The notes: a model not told the origin generated them from the letters alone. Shown: positions 20,153 to 28,905, counted from the first letter of the stretch. The stretch is DNA of 64,000 bases from Pseudomonas chlororaphis subsp. chlororaphis (GCF_003945765.1 NZ_CP027712.1:4526001-4590000), one strand, 5' to 3'. Program-made: numbers and translations.

Positions 20153-20421
20153 GATGCCTCTCCCACTTGTTTGTTGTTGTGTGCGGGTGACTGGGCGAGC
20201 GCCCTAGTTGACAGTCATCATACAAGTAGAAAAATAGCGTCACAAGCGCAGACTCGTCGCAGAAGTCGGTACGCGAGGCTTTGTTGATCGAAGAGAATGT
20301 TGAGAAGTAAACTTAACTGATTGATTTAATTCATATAAATAAAAACTACAGGCACAGAAATATTTTTCAGGCTGCACTCGCGCTGAGAACCTGCACTGAA
20401 CCCTGAAGTGACTTATCCGAT

Positions 20422-20447
20422 AACTTGTCATACATGTCAGACAAGTT
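20422..20447. promoter_or_regulatory. Probable GntR-family operator
   Basis: AACTTGTC at 20422-20429 and GACAAGTT at 20440-20447 are a perfect 8-bp inverted repeat around a 10-base spacer that itself contains the palindrome ACATGT on the same axis. It lies 60 bp before the regulator start, in the divergent gap to gudP. FadR-type regulators bind such short palindromes. The rest of 20153-20506 is A+T-rich and should hold both promoters. Confidence 0.6.
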
Positions 20448-20506
20448 GAGCCCTGCCCGGCCACTTTGGTGATAAGCTTTTTGCTTCCTCCCCGCGCGAC
20501 CTTGCC

Positions 20507-21223
20507 ATGAGCACCGAATCCGATATCGCCCCGGGCCGCCGTCGCCCTTCCACCAACCTGGCCCATGACCTGGTCAGCGACCTGACTCAACAGATCATGC
20601 GCGGCCTGCTCAAGCCCGGTGACAAGCTGCCGTCGGAAAGCACCATCGTCCGCGCCCATGGCGTCAGCCGCACCGTGGTGCGCGAAGCCATCTCCAAACT
20701 GCAGGCCGCCGGCTGGGTGGAAACCCACCATGGCGTCGGCAGTTTTGTCCTGGAGCGCCAGGACACCCACGGCCTGCGCTTGAACGTCGATACCGCCCTG
20801 AGCGTGCGCGACATCCTCGAATTGCGCCTGGGCCTGGAAACCCAGGCAGTGGCTCTCGCCGCCCGCCGGCGCAGCGCCGAGCAACTGGCGCAGATGCGCC
20901 AGGCGCTGGACGACTACCAGCAACTGCTGGCCAACAACGACAGTTGCGTGGAGGCCGACCAGCGTTTCCACCTGCTGATCGCCGAAGCCACCGGCAACCC
21001 CTATTTCGTGCAGATCCTGCAATCGCTGGGCAACGCCCTGATCCCCCGGACCCGGGTGCGCGACGCCGAGCGCGGCGATGTCGACCTGGCGCAACTGGCG
21101 ACCCTGGCCAACCAGGAACACGAAACCCTCTACGCCGCCATCCGCCGCCAGGACCCGGATGCCGCGCGGGCGGCGATGTGGACCCACCTGAGCAACAGCC
21201 GGGAGCGGTTTTCGGCGGGGTGA
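20507..21223 (+). CDS. FadR/GntR-family transcriptional regulator (probable glucarate regulator)
   Basis: 238 residues. The N-terminal winged helix (about 15-80) contains IMRGLLKPGDKLPSE and the recognition helix GVSRTVVREAISKL. The C-terminal FCD ligand-binding domain has the metal-binding His pattern (FHLLIAEATGNPYF and later QEHETLYAAI). It is divergent from gudP with a palindromic site between them, so it most likely represses gudPD and itself until an aldarate or downstream intermediate binds (inference). The ATG is used as annotated; no strong Shine-Dalgarno sequence is seen (GACCTTGCC). Confidence 0.88.
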   Translation: MSTESDIAPGRRRPSTNLAHDLVSDLTQQIMRGLLKPGDKLPSESTIVRAHGVSRTVVREAISKLQAAGWVETHHGVGSFVLERQDTHGLRLNVDTALSVRDILELRLGLETQAVALAARRRSAEQLAQMRQALDDYQQLLANNDSCVEADQRFHLLIAEATGNPYFVQILQSLGNALIPRTRVRDAERGDVDLAQLATLANQEHETLYAAIRRQDPDAARAAMWTHLSNSRERFSAG

Positions 21224-21257
21224 GGGCATGCGCCCGCTTCTACCGGGGTAGCGACGC

Positions 21258-22043
21258 TCAGCCTGTTCCGTGCCGGGCGAAATAGCGCCCCGGCGTCACC
21301 CCGAACTGACGGCGGAACATGGCGATAAAGGCGCTGACATTGTCGTAGCCCAGGTCCAGCGCCACCCGGGTCACCGCATCGCCCGCCGCCAGGCGCTCCA
21401 GGGCCCGCAGCAATCGCGCGCGCTGCCGCCACTGACTGAAGGCAAAGCCGGTCTCGGCGACAAAACGCCGGGCCAGGGTTCGTGGCGAGATCCCCGCCCA
21501 CTGCGCCCAGGCCTCCAGGCCGCGGCTGTCCGCCAGGTCGTCGGCCAGCGCCTGGCAGATCCGCCGCAACCGCGGGTCCACAGGCAATGGCAGGCCAAAG
21601 GGTTCCACCGGCAGGCTGCCCAGTTCATCGAGGATCACCCGGGCGATGCGCAATTGCGGCTCATCCAGCGCGCCTTGTGGCCAGCTCGCCGCACGCATCA
21701 CCGCCTCCCGCAACAGGCCGGAGGTGGCAATGATCCGTGGTTGCGCCGGCAGTTCGTGGCAGGCCTCGGGCTCGACATAGATGCTCCAGCCGTCGAACGG
21801 GCCATGGGAGCGCAAGGCGTGTTCGCAGCGGGGCGGCACCCACACCGCATGGGTCGCCGGCACCACCCACTGGCTGTCGGCCGCCGTCACCGACAACAGG
21901 CCGCGCCGGGCGCCGAGCAGTTGGCCGCGGGCGTGGCTGTGGGCGGCGGTCTGCCGTTCGATCGGGCTGTGTTGCCATGCTGCGAACAGCAGCGGGTCGC
22001 CCTGGGCTTGAGCGAGCAAGGGGGAAACCAAAGGTTGGGACAT
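21258..22043 (-). CDS. AraC-family transcriptional regulator
   Basis: 261 residues. The N-terminal half is a cupin-like effector domain (HSHARGQLLGARRGLL, WVVPATHAVWVPPRCEH). The C-terminal half has two helix-turn-helix motifs: EAWAQWAGISPRTLARRFVAE and VTRVALDLGYDNVSAFIAMFRRQFGVTPGRYF. ATG 22043 is preferred to the TTG at 22070. It is divergent from a small DUF7709-like gene 92 bp away. The effector is unknown; AraC proteins of this cupin group often control nearby transport or stress genes. Its 3' end is 34 bp from the end of the convergent GntR gene. Confidence 0.88.
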   Translation of the reverse strand: MSQPLVSPLLAQAQGDPLLFAAWQHSPIERQTAAHSHARGQLLGARRGLLSVTAADSQWVVPATHAVWVPPRCEHALRSHGPFDGWSIYVEPEACHELPAQPRIIATSGLLREAVMRAASWPQGALDEPQLRIARVILDELGSLPVEPFGLPLPVDPRLRRICQALADDLADSRGLEAWAQWAGISPRTLARRFVAETGFAFSQWRQRARLLRALERLAAGDAVTRVALDLGYDNVSAFIAMFRRQFGVTPGRYFARHGTG

Positions 22044-22135
22044 TGGCTGCTTCACGTTATTCAACGGCAAGAACCAAGCAGTTTAGCCAATCCTCGGGCC
22101 GCAGACTGAACGCTCATTCACACGAGGATTGCTCC

Positions 22136-22387
22136 ATGCGCGCCGAAGACCTGTTACCCGATCAACTCAACCATGGCGACTTCAACGGCACCCGGGTACG
22201 CAAGGGGACGGTGGGGGCCTTCCTGATCAATGCCCGGCTGTGGAGCGACCCGGACACCTCGGCGCAGCAGCGCCGCGTGGCCGAGGAGGATCTGCTGGCA
22301 GCCCTGCCGGCGCTCAGGGCCCTGGGGCTGTTCGAGCTGATGCAAGTGCGCGACCCGGCCCTGCGGGCGTTATGCGAGCAAGACTAA
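22136..22387 (+). CDS. Small conserved hypothetical protein (DUF7709-like)
   Basis: 83 residues, soluble, without signal peptide or membrane helix. It starts MRAEDLLPDQLNHGDFNGTRVRKGT and has a helical, Ala/Leu-rich C-terminal half. It resembles the short Pseudomonas proteins grouped as DUF7709; no function is known to me. ATG 22136 has CGAGGATTGCTCC upstream; the open frame before it (to 21737) lies on the AraC gene and is not coding. The divergent AraC regulator may control it. A tandem REP array begins 14 bp after its stop. Confidence 0.7.
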   Translation: MRAEDLLPDQLNHGDFNGTRVRKGTVGAFLINARLWSDPDTSAQQRRVAEEDLLAALPALRALGLFELMQVRDPALRALCEQD

Positions 22388-22400
22388 CGCCGACAACCCC

Positions 22401-22979
22401 TGTAGCCGCTGCCGAGCCCGCGAGGCTGCGATAGACCCGCAGGGTCTCCAACACTCGCAAGATCCCCGCGAGCGTGCCGCTCGATCGCAGCCTTCGGCAG
22501 CGGCTACACAAACATCGGGCCTGACCGGAATATCGAGGGTGTCCCCCCTCTCTGTAGCCGCTGCCGAGCCCGCGAGGCTGCGATAGACCCGCAGGGTCTC
22601 CAGCGCCCGCAAGATCCCCGCGAGCGTGCCGCTCGATCGCAGCCTGCGGCAGCGGCTACACAAACATCGGGGCTGACCGGAATATCGAGGGCGTCACCGC
22701 TCCCTGTAGCCGCTGCCGAGCCTGCGAGGCTGCGACAGACCCGCAGGGTCTCCAGCGCCCGCAAGATCCCCGCCAGCGTGCCGCTCGATCGCAGCCTGCG
22801 GCAGCGGCTACACAAACATCGGGGCTGACCGGAATATCGAGGGCGTCACCGCTCCCTGTAGCCGCTGCCGAGCCCGCGAGGCTGCGATAGACCCGTAGGG
22901 TCTCCAGCGCCCGCAAGATCCCCGCGAGCGTGCCGCTCGATCGCAGCCTGCGGCAGCGGCTACACAAGCATCGGGCTGA
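22401..22979. repeat. Tandem array of a 152-bp REP-doublet unit (about 3.8 copies)
   Basis: Units start with TGTAGCCGCTGCCGAGCC or a close variant at 22401, 22553, 22705 and 22857, a constant 152-bp period. Each unit is a REP doublet (opposed arms TGTAGCCGCTGCCGAG and CTGCGGCAGCGGCTACA) plus a linker ACAAACATCGGG...GACCGGAATATCGAGGG. The fourth copy ends early in the linker. Copies differ at few bases. The array fills almost all of the 607 bp between the DUF7709-like gene and the cyclase gene. Confidence 0.92.
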
Positions 22980-22994
22980 CGGGACGGCTGGCGG

Positions 22995-23987
22995 CTAGCG
23001 AATCGGCAAGGCAATCGGCCGAATCGGCGCGGCATCGGCACCGCGCAACTTCAACGACGCGCCGATAAAGGCGAACTGGTACACCCGGTCCCGCGACAGG
23101 CCTTCGAGGTTGACCAGTTCCAGGATCGGCGCGCCCTGCATCGCCAGCAGGTAGGTGTGCAACGGCAGGTAGTTGCCTTCCACCTCCGACGGGAAGGTCT
23201 CGAAGCTCAGGTTATCGGCGCCCACCACCATGGCACCGCCCTCCTCCACCAGGAACTTCGCCGCGTCCAGGCTCATGCCCGGCGGGTTGGCCATATAAGC
23301 CTGGGCCTTTTCGTAGTCGCGCATGCGCCCGGTGCGAATCAGCACCACGTCGCCCTTTTCCAGGCTGACCTGTTGCGCCTTCAGCGCCTGTTGCAGGTCG
23401 GCCCGGGTCACCCGGTAATTGTCCGCCAGCATGTCCACGCCCTTGGCCGCGGCGACATCGATCAGCACCCCGCGGGCAACGATCGGCGGCAGTTTTTCCG
23501 CGCCGGTGACGTTCCAGCCACGGTCGCCCAGGTGCTGGTCGGCGCGAAAGCCGTTCCAGATCTTGCCGTCGAGGCCGAAGTGGTTGAGCGCATCGATATG
23601 GGTGCCCATGTGGGCATACATCGACACCGCCGAGCCGGTGTAGCTGACATGCCGGTTCATCGGCTCGCCGACCTGCATCGGGTCGGCGATCACATTGCCG
23701 TGGGGGGTGTGGGTCATCCACATCTGGTACGGCGGATCGCCCGCTGCCTGCCAGCTGGGCATGCCGACGAAATACTCGACCGCCAGGTCGTAGGCCTGGC
23801 TGCCGCTGACCCGGGCCATGATCGCCGCCCGCGACTGCTCGGTGATCAGGTTCAGGCGGCCGATCTCATCCTTCGGCCCCCAGGGGCTGACGCCGACCTC
23901 GGCCTGGGACGCGGCGCCGCACAGCGCACTGAACAGCGACAAGGCGGCCAGGCCGGGAATGACACGCAACAAACGGGAAACAGCCAT
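22995..23987 (-). CDS. Exported cyclase-family (kynurenine formamidase-fold) hydrolase
   Basis: 330 residues. An N-terminal signal peptide (MAVSRLLRVIPGLAALSLFSALCGAASQA) is followed by a cyclase domain with the metal-binding motif HMGTHIDALNHF and later DVVLIRTGRM and GADNLSFE. The family includes metal-dependent formamidases and amidohydrolases; export to the periplasm separates this one from KynB (about 210 residues). ATG 23987 follows ACAGGAGTGTCGTC and begins the signal peptide. It is divergent from a LysR gene 98 bp away, its probable regulator. The substrate is unknown. Confidence 0.82.
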   Translation of the reverse strand: MAVSRLLRVIPGLAALSLFSALCGAASQAEVGVSPWGPKDEIGRLNLITEQSRAAIMARVSGSQAYDLAVEYFVGMPSWQAAGDPPYQMWMTHTPHGNVIADPMQVGEPMNRHVSYTGSAVSMYAHMGTHIDALNHFGLDGKIWNGFRADQHLGDRGWNVTGAEKLPPIVARGVLIDVAAAKGVDMLADNYRVTRADLQQALKAQQVSLEKGDVVLIRTGRMRDYEKAQAYMANPPGMSLDAAKFLVEEGGAMVVGADNLSFETFPSEVEGNYLPLHTYLLAMQGAPILELVNLEGLSRDRVYQFAFIGASLKLRGADAAPIRPIALPIR

Positions 23988-24085
23988 GACGACACTCCTG
24001 TGAAATGAAGTGGCCATGGTATGGATTAACAATTCGGCGATAATCAGCCGTTTCGTTAAGACATATTCAACTCAGGAGAAACAAT

Positions 24086-25012
24086 ATGGATGTGTTGGCA
24101 GCCATGCGCACCTTTCGCCGCGTGGTGGAGCGCGCCAGCTTCAGCCTCGCGGCCAACGACCTGGGGCAATCCACCGCCGCGGTCAGCAAGCAGGTGCGCC
24201 AGCTGGAGGAACACCTGGGCAGCCTGTTGCTGCTGCGCACCACGCGCCGCATGAGCCTGTCGGACGCCGGCCAGGCCTACTTCAGCGAATGCTGCCACCT
24301 GCTCGACGAACTGACGGCCCTGGAATGCGCGACCCGCGCCGGCACCCGCGAGCCCGGCGGCCGCTTGCGGGTCAACGCGCCGCTGTCGTTCGGCCTCAAG
24401 GTGCTGTCGCCGATCCTGGCCGACTTCATGCGGCGCTACCCGCAATTTCGCATCGACCTGACCCTCGACGACCGCCTGCTGGATGTGGTGAGCGAAGGCT
24501 TCGATGTGTCGCTGCGGATTCGCCGGCAACTGACCGACTCGTCGCTGATCGCCCGGCGCCTGGGGGAAATCGAACAGGTGATCTGCGCCGCCCCGGCCTA
24601 CCTGCAGGCCAAGGGCAGCCCACAGACGGTCGATGAGCTGCGCGAGCACAGCTGCCTGGCCTATCGCCTGGCGGAACACCCCGGCCACTGGCAGCTGGAA
24701 GGCCCGCAAGGCAGCAGCCGCCTGGAACTGCCGGTGCGCTTTGCCGTGGACAACAGCCTGATGCTCAGCGACATGCTCCAGGCCGGGCTGGGCATTGGCG
24801 CCCTGCCCTCGTTCATCGCCCAGCCGTTGCTCGACAGCGGCCAGTTGCAGCGGGTCCTGCCCTGCTATTCCATGCCACGCCGGACCATCTATGCGGTGTA
24901 TGCCAGCAATCGCCATGTGTCGCAGAAAATCCGCTTCTTCGTCGACTTCCTGGCCCAGGCCCTCGGCCCGCTCCAGGAGGCCGATCAGGCCGCGCCCGAG
25001 CCGGCGGACTGA
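24086..25012 (+). CDS. LysR-family transcriptional regulator
   Basis: 308 residues. The winged helix (1-60) has FRRVVERASFSLAANDLGQSTAAVSKQVRQLEEHLG, and a PBP-like effector domain follows from about residue 90 (GRLRVNAPLSFGLKVLSPIL). The start follows CAGGAGAAACAAT. It is divergent from the secreted cyclase gene, a layout in which LysR proteins usually control the neighbour from the shared gap. Its last 28 bp overlap the 3' end of the convergent LysR gene downstream. Confidence 0.9.
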   Translation: MDVLAAMRTFRRVVERASFSLAANDLGQSTAAVSKQVRQLEEHLGSLLLLRTTRRMSLSDAGQAYFSECCHLLDELTALECATRAGTREPGGRLRVNAPLSFGLKVLSPILADFMRRYPQFRIDLTLDDRLLDVVSEGFDVSLRIRRQLTDSSLIARRLGEIEQVICAAPAYLQAKGSPQTVDELREHSCLAYRLAEHPGHWQLEGPQGSSRLELPVRFAVDNSLMLSDMLQAGLGIGALPSFIAQPLLDSGQLQRVLPCYSMPRRTIYAVYASNRHVSQKIRFFVDFLAQALGPLQEADQAAPEPAD

Positions 25013-25905
25013 GCCTGGGCCACCAGCCAATCGATCAGCCAGGACGCCGCCGGCCCCGGTGGCGTGTCGAGACGGTAGATGGCGTCGAAGCCGTAAGGCA
25101 GGCTTTGGCTGCCCGGCAGATCGAGTTGCACCAGGCGCCCACTGGCCAGGTCCTCCTCGACCATCGGCGCCGGCATGTTGCCCCAGCCGATGCCTTCCCT
25201 GAGCAGCATATGCTTGGAGCCCAGGTCCGCCAGGCGCCAGCTGTGGGTGCCGACCACGCCGAAATCCTGGTTGCGCGTCAGTTCGGAACGGTCCGACAAC
25301 ACCAACTGCACATGCTCGCGACCCGCCCCCGGCAAGTTGACCGATGCTTGCGCCAACGGATGCTCCGGAGCCGCCACCGGAATCAGCTGGACGAACCCCA
25401 CCTGCACCCGCTCGATACCGCCCAGATCGCGGTGCACCATGCCGCTGACACCCACCGCGGCGCGTCCCGCCAGCACCATCTCGGCCACCGCGCCCAGGGC
25501 CTCCATGTGCAAGTGCAGCTGCACCGTGGGGAACTCGCGGCGGAAGTTTTTCAGCGCATCGACGATGCGCGCCGCCGGGAACATCACGTCGATCACCAGG
25601 TGAACCTCTGCTTCCAGGCCTTGCAGCAGCCCCTTGACCTTGGCCCGCAGGCCGTCGATGCCGTTATAGATGCTCCGCGCCTCGGCCAGCACCGTGCGCC
25701 CGGCCTCGGTGAGCCGGGGTTTGCGGGTGGTCTTGCGGTCGAACAGGCTGACCCCCAGTTGCAGCTCCAGGTTGGCCATGGAATAGCTGATCACCGAGGT
25801 GGCGCGATGCAGCTTGCGCGCCGCGCCGGCAAAGCTGCCGACCTCGACGATGGTGAGGAAGATGCGCAATTGATCGAGGGTGGGCGTACCGGGGTTGCTG
25901 GACAT
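24985..25905 (-). CDS. LysR-family transcriptional regulator (probable doxX regulator)
   Basis: 306 residues. The N-terminal helix-turn-helix reads LDQLRIFLTIVEVGSFAGAARKLHRATSVISYSMANLE, and the effector domain begins near 90 (EVHLVIDVMFPAARIV). ATG 25905 is the domain start; the open frame continues to 26604 over doxX in another frame and is not coding there. It is divergent from a DoxX-family gene with 147 bp between starts, so that gene is the likely target. It is convergent with the preceding LysR gene, with a 28-bp overlap of coding ends. Confidence 0.9.
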   Translation of the reverse strand: MSSNPGTPTLDQLRIFLTIVEVGSFAGAARKLHRATSVISYSMANLELQLGVSLFDRKTTRKPRLTEAGRTVLAEARSIYNGIDGLRAKVKGLLQGLEAEVHLVIDVMFPAARIVDALKNFRREFPTVQLHLHMEALGAVAEMVLAGRAAVGVSGMVHRDLGGIERVQVGFVQLIPVAAPEHPLAQASVNLPGAGREHVQLVLSDRSELTRNQDFGVVGTHSWRLADLGSKHMLLREGIGWGNMPAPMVEEDLASGRLVQLDLPGSQSLPYGFDAIYRLDTPPGPAASWLIDWLVAQAQSAGSGAA

Positions 25906-26052
25906 GGGGCTGTTCTCGCAAAGGCTACGTTCTAAAAAATCGAATCTGACACTCGAAATTATTCGGCTATTACGTTCATAACGCCAGTGGCAAACTTCTC
26001 TCCATCGCGGCGCACCAAGGTGGTGAGGCCGAACCCACTGAGAGAATCCAGC

Positions 26053-26475
26053 ATGTCCACACTGACCAACAGCCTGTCCACTACCTCGAACAGCAACGCC
26101 AGCATCAGCCTGATCGGGCGCGTCCTGCTCAGCGCCATTTTCATCCTTTCCGGCTTCTCGAAAATCGCCGCGCCGGCCGCCATGGTCGGCTACATCCAGT
26201 CGGTCGGCCTGCCCTTCCCGCAACTGGCCCTGGGCATCGCCATCGCCGTGGAACTGGGTGGCGGCCTGCTGCTGATCGCCGGCTACCGCACCCGCCTGGT
26301 CGCCCTGGGCCTGGCCGTGTTCAGCGTGGCCACCGCCCTGGCCTTCCACAACAACCTGGGCGACCAGAACCAGTTCATCCACTTCTTCAAGAACATCGCC
26401 ATGGCCGGCGGCCTGCTGCAAGTGGTGGCCTTCGGCGCCGGCCGCTTCAGCCTGGATGCCCGTCGCCAGGGCTGA
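26053..26475 (+). CDS. DoxX-family membrane protein
   Basis: 140 residues with four predicted membrane helices. The DoxX pattern is visible: LIGRVLLSAIFILSGFSKI, then AIAVELGGGLLLIAGYRTRLVALGLAVF, and HFFKNIAMAGGLLQVV at the end. DoxX-like proteins of pseudomonads are usually induced with LysR regulators under electrophile or quinone stress and may act in membrane redox balance. ATG 26053 is chosen over 25987 by alignment of helix 1; GAGAATCC lies upstream. It is followed by a strong terminator. Confidence 0.88.
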   Translation: MSTLTNSLSTTSNSNASISLIGRVLLSAIFILSGFSKIAAPAAMVGYIQSVGLPFPQLALGIAIAVELGGGLLLIAGYRTRLVALGLAVFSVATALAFHNNLGDQNQFIHFFKNIAMAGGLLQVVAFGAGRFSLDARRQG

Positions 26476-26490
26476 TCGGCCTCTCCCACG

Positions 26491-26525
26491 ACAACGCGGC
26501 GCCCAAGGGCGCCGCGTTGTCGTTT
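26491..26525 (+). terminator. Rho-independent terminator of doxX-family gene
   Basis: A perfect 14-bp stem (26491-26504 with 26507-26520, ACAACGCGGCGCCC) with a minimal loop, followed by CGTTTTT, 15 bases after the stop codon. Confidence 0.9.
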
Positions 26526-26600
26526 TTACCAGCCAGCCAGAACTACCCTGGCTTCTGTAGGAGCGAACTTTTGTTTTTGGCAAACCGGGCCAATCACTCA

Positions 26601-27071
26601 TCAAGGCTGGGTCGGCACATCCAGCCCGACCTTGACCCGACTCATGGCCACCAGGGTCTTGAAGCGCTTGACGTTGTTGTTCTCGAAGAACAGCTCACGA
26701 GTCAGTTCGTTGTACTGGGCCATGTTGCGCACGGCGAAGATCAGCACAAAATCGCACTCGCCCGCCACGTAGTAGCACTGCTGCACCTGCGGGCAGGCCT
26801 GGAAGCTGCGCTTGAGCGCATCGAGCTGATCGATGCGTTCGCTCTCCACCTCCACCTCGACAATAATGCTCAGCTCATAACCCAGGGCCTCGGGAGCGAT
26901 GACCGCGCTGTAGCGTTCGATCACCCCTTCATCGCTCAGGCGCTTGAGGCGCCGGTTGACCGCCGCGGTGGACAGGTTCACCCGCAACCCCAACTCGCTT
27001 TGCGGGGTGCGCGCATCGCGTTGCAGTTCGGCGAGCAGTTTCAGGTCGTAGGCATCCAGGCTGGTGGTCAT
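26601..27071 (-). CDS. Lrp/AsnC-family transcriptional regulator
   Basis: 156 residues. The N-terminal helix-turn-helix (LDAYDLKLLAELQRDARTPQSELGLRVNLSTAAVNRRLKRL) is followed by an RAM/AsnC_trans_reg domain (GYELSIIVEVEVESE, CYYVAGECDFVLIFAVRNM). Such proteins are octameric regulators that respond to amino acids. It is divergent from an MFS exporter gene with 372 bp between starts and may control it, as Lrp-type regulators often control amino-acid exporters. The gap 27072-27443 shows no convincing gene; short open frames there overlap on both strands and lack coding character. Confidence 0.9.
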   Translation of the reverse strand: MTTSLDAYDLKLLAELQRDARTPQSELGLRVNLSTAAVNRRLKRLSDEGVIERYSAVIAPEALGYELSIIVEVEVESERIDQLDALKRSFQACPQVQQCYYVAGECDFVLIFAVRNMAQYNELTRELFFENNNVKRFKTLVAMSRVKVGLDVPTQP

Positions 27072-27443
27072 GCGGGCAATCCATGGGCGGGCAATCAGTG
27101 GTGGGCAATCAATGGAATGAAATTGTGCAAAGCCTGGCGATTATGCGAAACAAATTCGCCAGCCACGCAATATTATTTCCAGGGCTGCGAGCCGGGACAT
27201 TCCCCTGCTGGCCGGCGAATCCGCCGCCGCGGGTCTCGCGGGACCGAGCCTGATGTGCAAGGATGGCGAGCGGCGCACAGTCGCGCACCTCGACACCCAC
27301 TCGCGCGTCCTGCTTATCAACACCGAAGGCGCCACGTCGCCGACGGTGTATCAACAACGGGTCGGTGAAACGGCCGGCCCGGTCCTCCAGCGGCAACCGC
27401 CGATTGCCCGACAGGCGCCTGGAGCTGACCGCCAAGGATTTTT

Positions 27444-28604
27444 ATGACAGCCCTCAACACCCACACCTCAGAGCAACAGATCAGCCCCGGCCGCCTGGAA
27501 CAGATGGCCACGCGCATCGCCTTTTTCATCGCCGGTTTCGGCATCGCCGCCTGGGCGCCGCTGGTGCCCTACGCCAAGGCCCGGGCCGGGCTCGATGAAG
27601 GCACCCTGGGCCTGTTGCTGCTGTGCCTGGGCGTGGGTTCGATCCTGGCGATGCCGATCGCCGGGGTGCTGGCCGGGCGCTTCGGTTGCCGGCGGGTGAT
27701 GGCCGCCGGCAGCCTGCTGATTTGCCTGGCCCTGCCGTTGCTGGCCACGGTGAGCACGGTGCCGCTGCTGATCGCCGGGCTGTTCATGTTCGGCGCCGGG
27801 CTGGGCACGGTGGATTCCACGGTGAACCTGCAGGCGGTGATCGTCGAACGGGCCAGCGGCCGGCCGATGATGTCGGGCTTCCATGGCCTGTTCAGCCTCG
27901 GCGGCATCGTCGGCGCGGCCGGGGTCAGCGCCATGCTTGGCCTGGGCCTGTCGCCGCTGGGCGCGACCCTGGTGGTGGTGGCCTTGCTGGTCGTCGCCCT
28001 GCTCAAGGCGGCGCCGCACATGTTGCCGTACGGCAGCCAGAGCTCGGGCCCGGCCTTTGCCGTGCCCCACGGCGTGGTGCTGTTCATTGGCTGCCTGTGC
28101 TTCGTGGTGTTCCTCGCCGAAGGCGCGGTGCTGGACTGGAGCGCGGTGTTCCTCAGCGCCGAGCGCCAGGTGGATGCCGCCTATGCCGGCCTGGGTTACG
28201 CGGCCTTCGCCCTGACCATGACCGTCGGCCGCCTGACCGGCGATGCCATCGTGCACAAGCTGGGGGCCACGCGGGTGATCGTCATGGGCGGCTCGGTGGC
28301 CGCCGCGGGCCTGCTGCTGGCGACCCTGGCGCCGGCCTGGGAAGCCGCTCTGGTGGGTTACGCGCTGGTGGGTGTCGGCTGCTCGAACATCGTGCCGGTG
28401 CTGTACACCGCGGTGGGCAAACAGACCGTCATGCCCGAAGCCATCGCCGTGCCGGCCATCACCACCCTGGGTTACGCCGGCATCCTCGCCGGCCCGGCGC
28501 TGATCGGCTTTATCGCCCACGGCAGCAGCCTGAGCATCGCCTTCGGCCTGATCGCGGTGATGCTGATTGGCGTGGCGGCCAGTGGGAAAGTGTTGAAGGT
28601 CTGA
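27444..28604 (+). CDS. MFS transporter (YbjJ/FucP-like group)
   Basis: 386 residues with about 12 membrane helices: RIAFFIAGFGIAAWAPLVPYAKAR in helix 1, GVLAGRFGCRRVMAAG in the helix 2-3 loop and GFHGLFSLGGIVGAAG in helix 5. The YbjJ-like group is mostly uncharacterised; some relatives move sugars or export small metabolites. The ATG follows AAGGATTTTT. The divergent Lrp-type regulator suggests amino-acid-linked control (inference). It is followed by REP elements. Confidence 0.85.
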   Translation: MTALNTHTSEQQISPGRLEQMATRIAFFIAGFGIAAWAPLVPYAKARAGLDEGTLGLLLLCLGVGSILAMPIAGVLAGRFGCRRVMAAGSLLICLALPLLATVSTVPLLIAGLFMFGAGLGTVDSTVNLQAVIVERASGRPMMSGFHGLFSLGGIVGAAGVSAMLGLGLSPLGATLVVVALLVVALLKAAPHMLPYGSQSSGPAFAVPHGVVLFIGCLCFVVFLAEGAVLDWSAVFLSAERQVDAAYAGLGYAAFALTMTVGRLTGDAIVHKLGATRVIVMGGSVAAAGLLLATLAPAWEAALVGYALVGVGCSNIVPVLYTAVGKQTVMPEAIAVPAITTLGYAGILAGPALIGFIAHGSSLSIAFGLIAVMLIGVAASGKVLKV

Positions 28605-28630
28605 GCCCCTTCGCGGGCAATCGTTTTCGA

Positions 28631-28832
28631 GATCGCAGGAAGGCCCTGCGGGCCTTTGCGCAGCCTGCGGCAGCGGCTACACAAGCATCGGGCACACCAG
28701 GTATCGAGGGTGTCCCCCATCCCTGTAGCCGCTGCCGAGCCCGCGAGGCTGCGATAGACCCGCAGGGTCTCCAGCGCCCGCAAGATCCCCACGAGCGTGC
28801 CGCTCGATCGCAGCCTGCGGCAGCGGCTACAG
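28631..28832. repeat. REP elements of the 152-bp unit family (one full and one partial copy)
   Basis: A full doublet runs from 28724 to 28832, preceded by the same linker (ACAAGCATCGGGCACACC...TATCGAGGGTGTC) and by a right-arm remnant (CAGCCTGCGGCAGCGGCTACA, 28661-28681). The linker identity ties it to the tandem array at 22401-22979, 5.7 kb away. Confidence 0.85.
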
Positions 28833-28853
28833 GGGTTTGCGCCGGGCATAAAA

Positions 28854-28888
28854 ATCGCGGGTAAGCCTCGCTACTGCTTGCCCGCGAT
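28854..28888. terminator. Hairpin downstream of fecA (possible terminator)
   Basis: ATCGCGGGTAAGC at 28854-28866 pairs with GCTTGCCCGCGAT at 28876-28888 with one mismatch. It lies 18 bp behind the fecA stop on the minus strand, where the 3' flank reads TTTTATGCCC. It belongs to the CGCGGGCAAGC repeat type. Confidence 0.55.
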
Positions 28889-28905
28889 GGGCGCGACGCG
28901 GTCGG

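Noticed and set aside
22388..22994. CRISPR-like array
   Set aside because: The repeat unit is 152 bp, internally palindromic and without unique spacers; it is a tandem REP array.
27109..27447. Open frames on both strands between the Lrp and MFS genes
   Set aside because: They overlap each other, lack Shine-Dalgarno sequences and show composition expected of antisense or intergenic G+C-rich DNA.
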